A stretch of 64,000 bases of DNA. Origin: Flavobacterium psychrophilum (lineage in GTDB: Bacteria; Bacteroidota; Bacteroidia; Flavobacteriales; Flavobacteriaceae). Below are positions 63,743 through 64,000 of the stretch, in pieces (the first letter of the stretch is position 1; each line of letters opens with the position of its first letter). Made by a program: the position numbers and the translations under genes. The notes below the pieces were generated by a model. The model was not told the DNA's origin. It saw only the letters and a list, made by a program, of their open reading frames with translations, and made no database searches. The DNA is taken from positions 11,414 through 75,413 of the forward strand of contig CAMDDB010000010.1 in the NCBI GenBank assembly GCA_945890865.1, read 5' to 3'.

Positions 63743-64000
63743 TTATTTTATTTTAGTTGCCTCTGCCACGCTTATTTTTTTGCCCTCTTTATACGCTACT
63801 ATAAATGCCGATTCAAAGCCTTTCTTTTTAGCTTCTTCTAGTTTTTTTTGTATGACATCATATTTTTTTTCTTGAGCAAAATAATACTTAAATAATTTTC
63901 CAACAGGTACTTTAAAAATAGGATTCAATCCTTTAAAGTCAACAGCTGTTGGCTCTAGATCGCTTGGAGTCGCTGATATTTGCACTTTAAAAACAATTCC
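63743..64000 (-). CDS. N-acetylmuramoyl-L-alanine amidase, C-terminal end (cut by window edge)
   Basis: The frame is open to the window edge; the first in-window Met is really the GTG of GIVFKVQISATPS. The visible 86 residues match the C-terminal repeat region of Flavobacteriia cell-wall amidases (VGKLFKYYFAQEKKYDVIQKKL, KKGFESAFIVAYKEGKKISVAEA), a SPOR-like or peptidoglycan-binding part. The catalytic amidase domain lies outside the window. Its position upstream of mlaD is the usual Bacteroidota order, which supports the call. Confidence 0.72.
   Translation of the reverse strand, partial: GIVFKVQISATPSDLEPTAVDFKGLNPIFKVPVGKLFKYYFAQEKKYDVIQKKLEEAKKKGFESAFIVAYKEGKKISVAEATKIK

Overview
This window reads as a chromosomal segment of a Bacteroidota bacterium, most likely family Flavobacteriaceae and close to Flavobacterium. 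The DNA is strongly AT-rich. Several upstream regions carry the Bacteroidota promoter form (TTTG or TTG, about 20 nt, then TAnnTTTG), and start codons generally lack Shine-Dalgarno sequences. The gene content is typical: a type IX secretion C-terminal sorting domain (22380-23492), bacillithiol synthesis (bshA), DUF3822-rsmD, DUF4159, a TamB-like giant protein and PrcB-like lipoproteins. I see no insertion sequence, prophage, CRISPR array or plasmid gene; nearly everything is core housekeeping.

Layout. 1-3.7 kb: the end of aroB, then an arginine decarboxylase plus deoxyhypusine-synthase-like pair behind a possible leader-peptide attenuator, then a small acidic protein. 3.7-6.7 kb: DinB-like, Lrp/AsnC and M14 peptidase genes on the minus strand, divergent from an XRE regulator across a region with four palindromic sites. 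6.7-12.4 kb: acyltransferase, methyltransferase plus potassium channel, kdsB, RecD-like helicase, DUF3822-rsmD. 12.4-18.4 kb: RNase P RNA, a dnaX gene split by a candidate -1 frameshift site, ppx-ppk1, pdxH. 18.5-24.5 kb: an ECF sigma factor with two envelope partner genes, a BNR-repeat protein, an RNA methyltransferase, a secreted endonuclease I, YebC. 24.5-31.7 kb: CBS-like PLP enzyme, exported prolyl oligopeptidase, nuclease-family protein, TauE transporter, threonine aldolase, and prfB with its +1 frameshift. 31.7-40.2 kb: PiT phosphate transporter with DUF47 partner, acyl-CoA carboxylase beta subunit, a large RluA fusion, sugar kinase, gapA, pfkA. 40.3-50.2 kb: TamB-like protein, then tsaD, rsmE, DUF4159, AI-2E transporter, a THUMP-like methyltransferase and a small secreted protein on the plus strand. 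50.2-50.5 kb: three tRNAs (Ser, Pro, Arg). 50.8-64 kb: thiolase, NlpC/P60 peptidase, aroC, beta-barrel protein, PrcB-like lipoprotein, bshA, DUF1801, a GH3/beta-lactamase fusion, then a minus-strand run from a cell-wall amidase through MlaD, two heterodisulfide-reductase-like Fe-S proteins and a HAD protein.

The most interesting signals are regulatory and translational. They are: (1) a near-leaderless 56-codon ORF followed by a terminator-like hairpin just before arginine decarboxylase; (2) three palindromes spaced exactly 24 bp apart, with a fourth over the promoter, next to an XRE regulator; (3) dnaX split at an A10 tract with a hairpin holding the stop codon; (4) the prfB frameshift with a perfect Shine-Dalgarno in a lineage that hardly uses one; and (5) a TamB-like gene whose membrane anchor is complete only if it starts at a non-standard ATC codon. 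I did not find a clearly new defence or mobile system. All family assignments are from reading the translated sequence, not from database searches.
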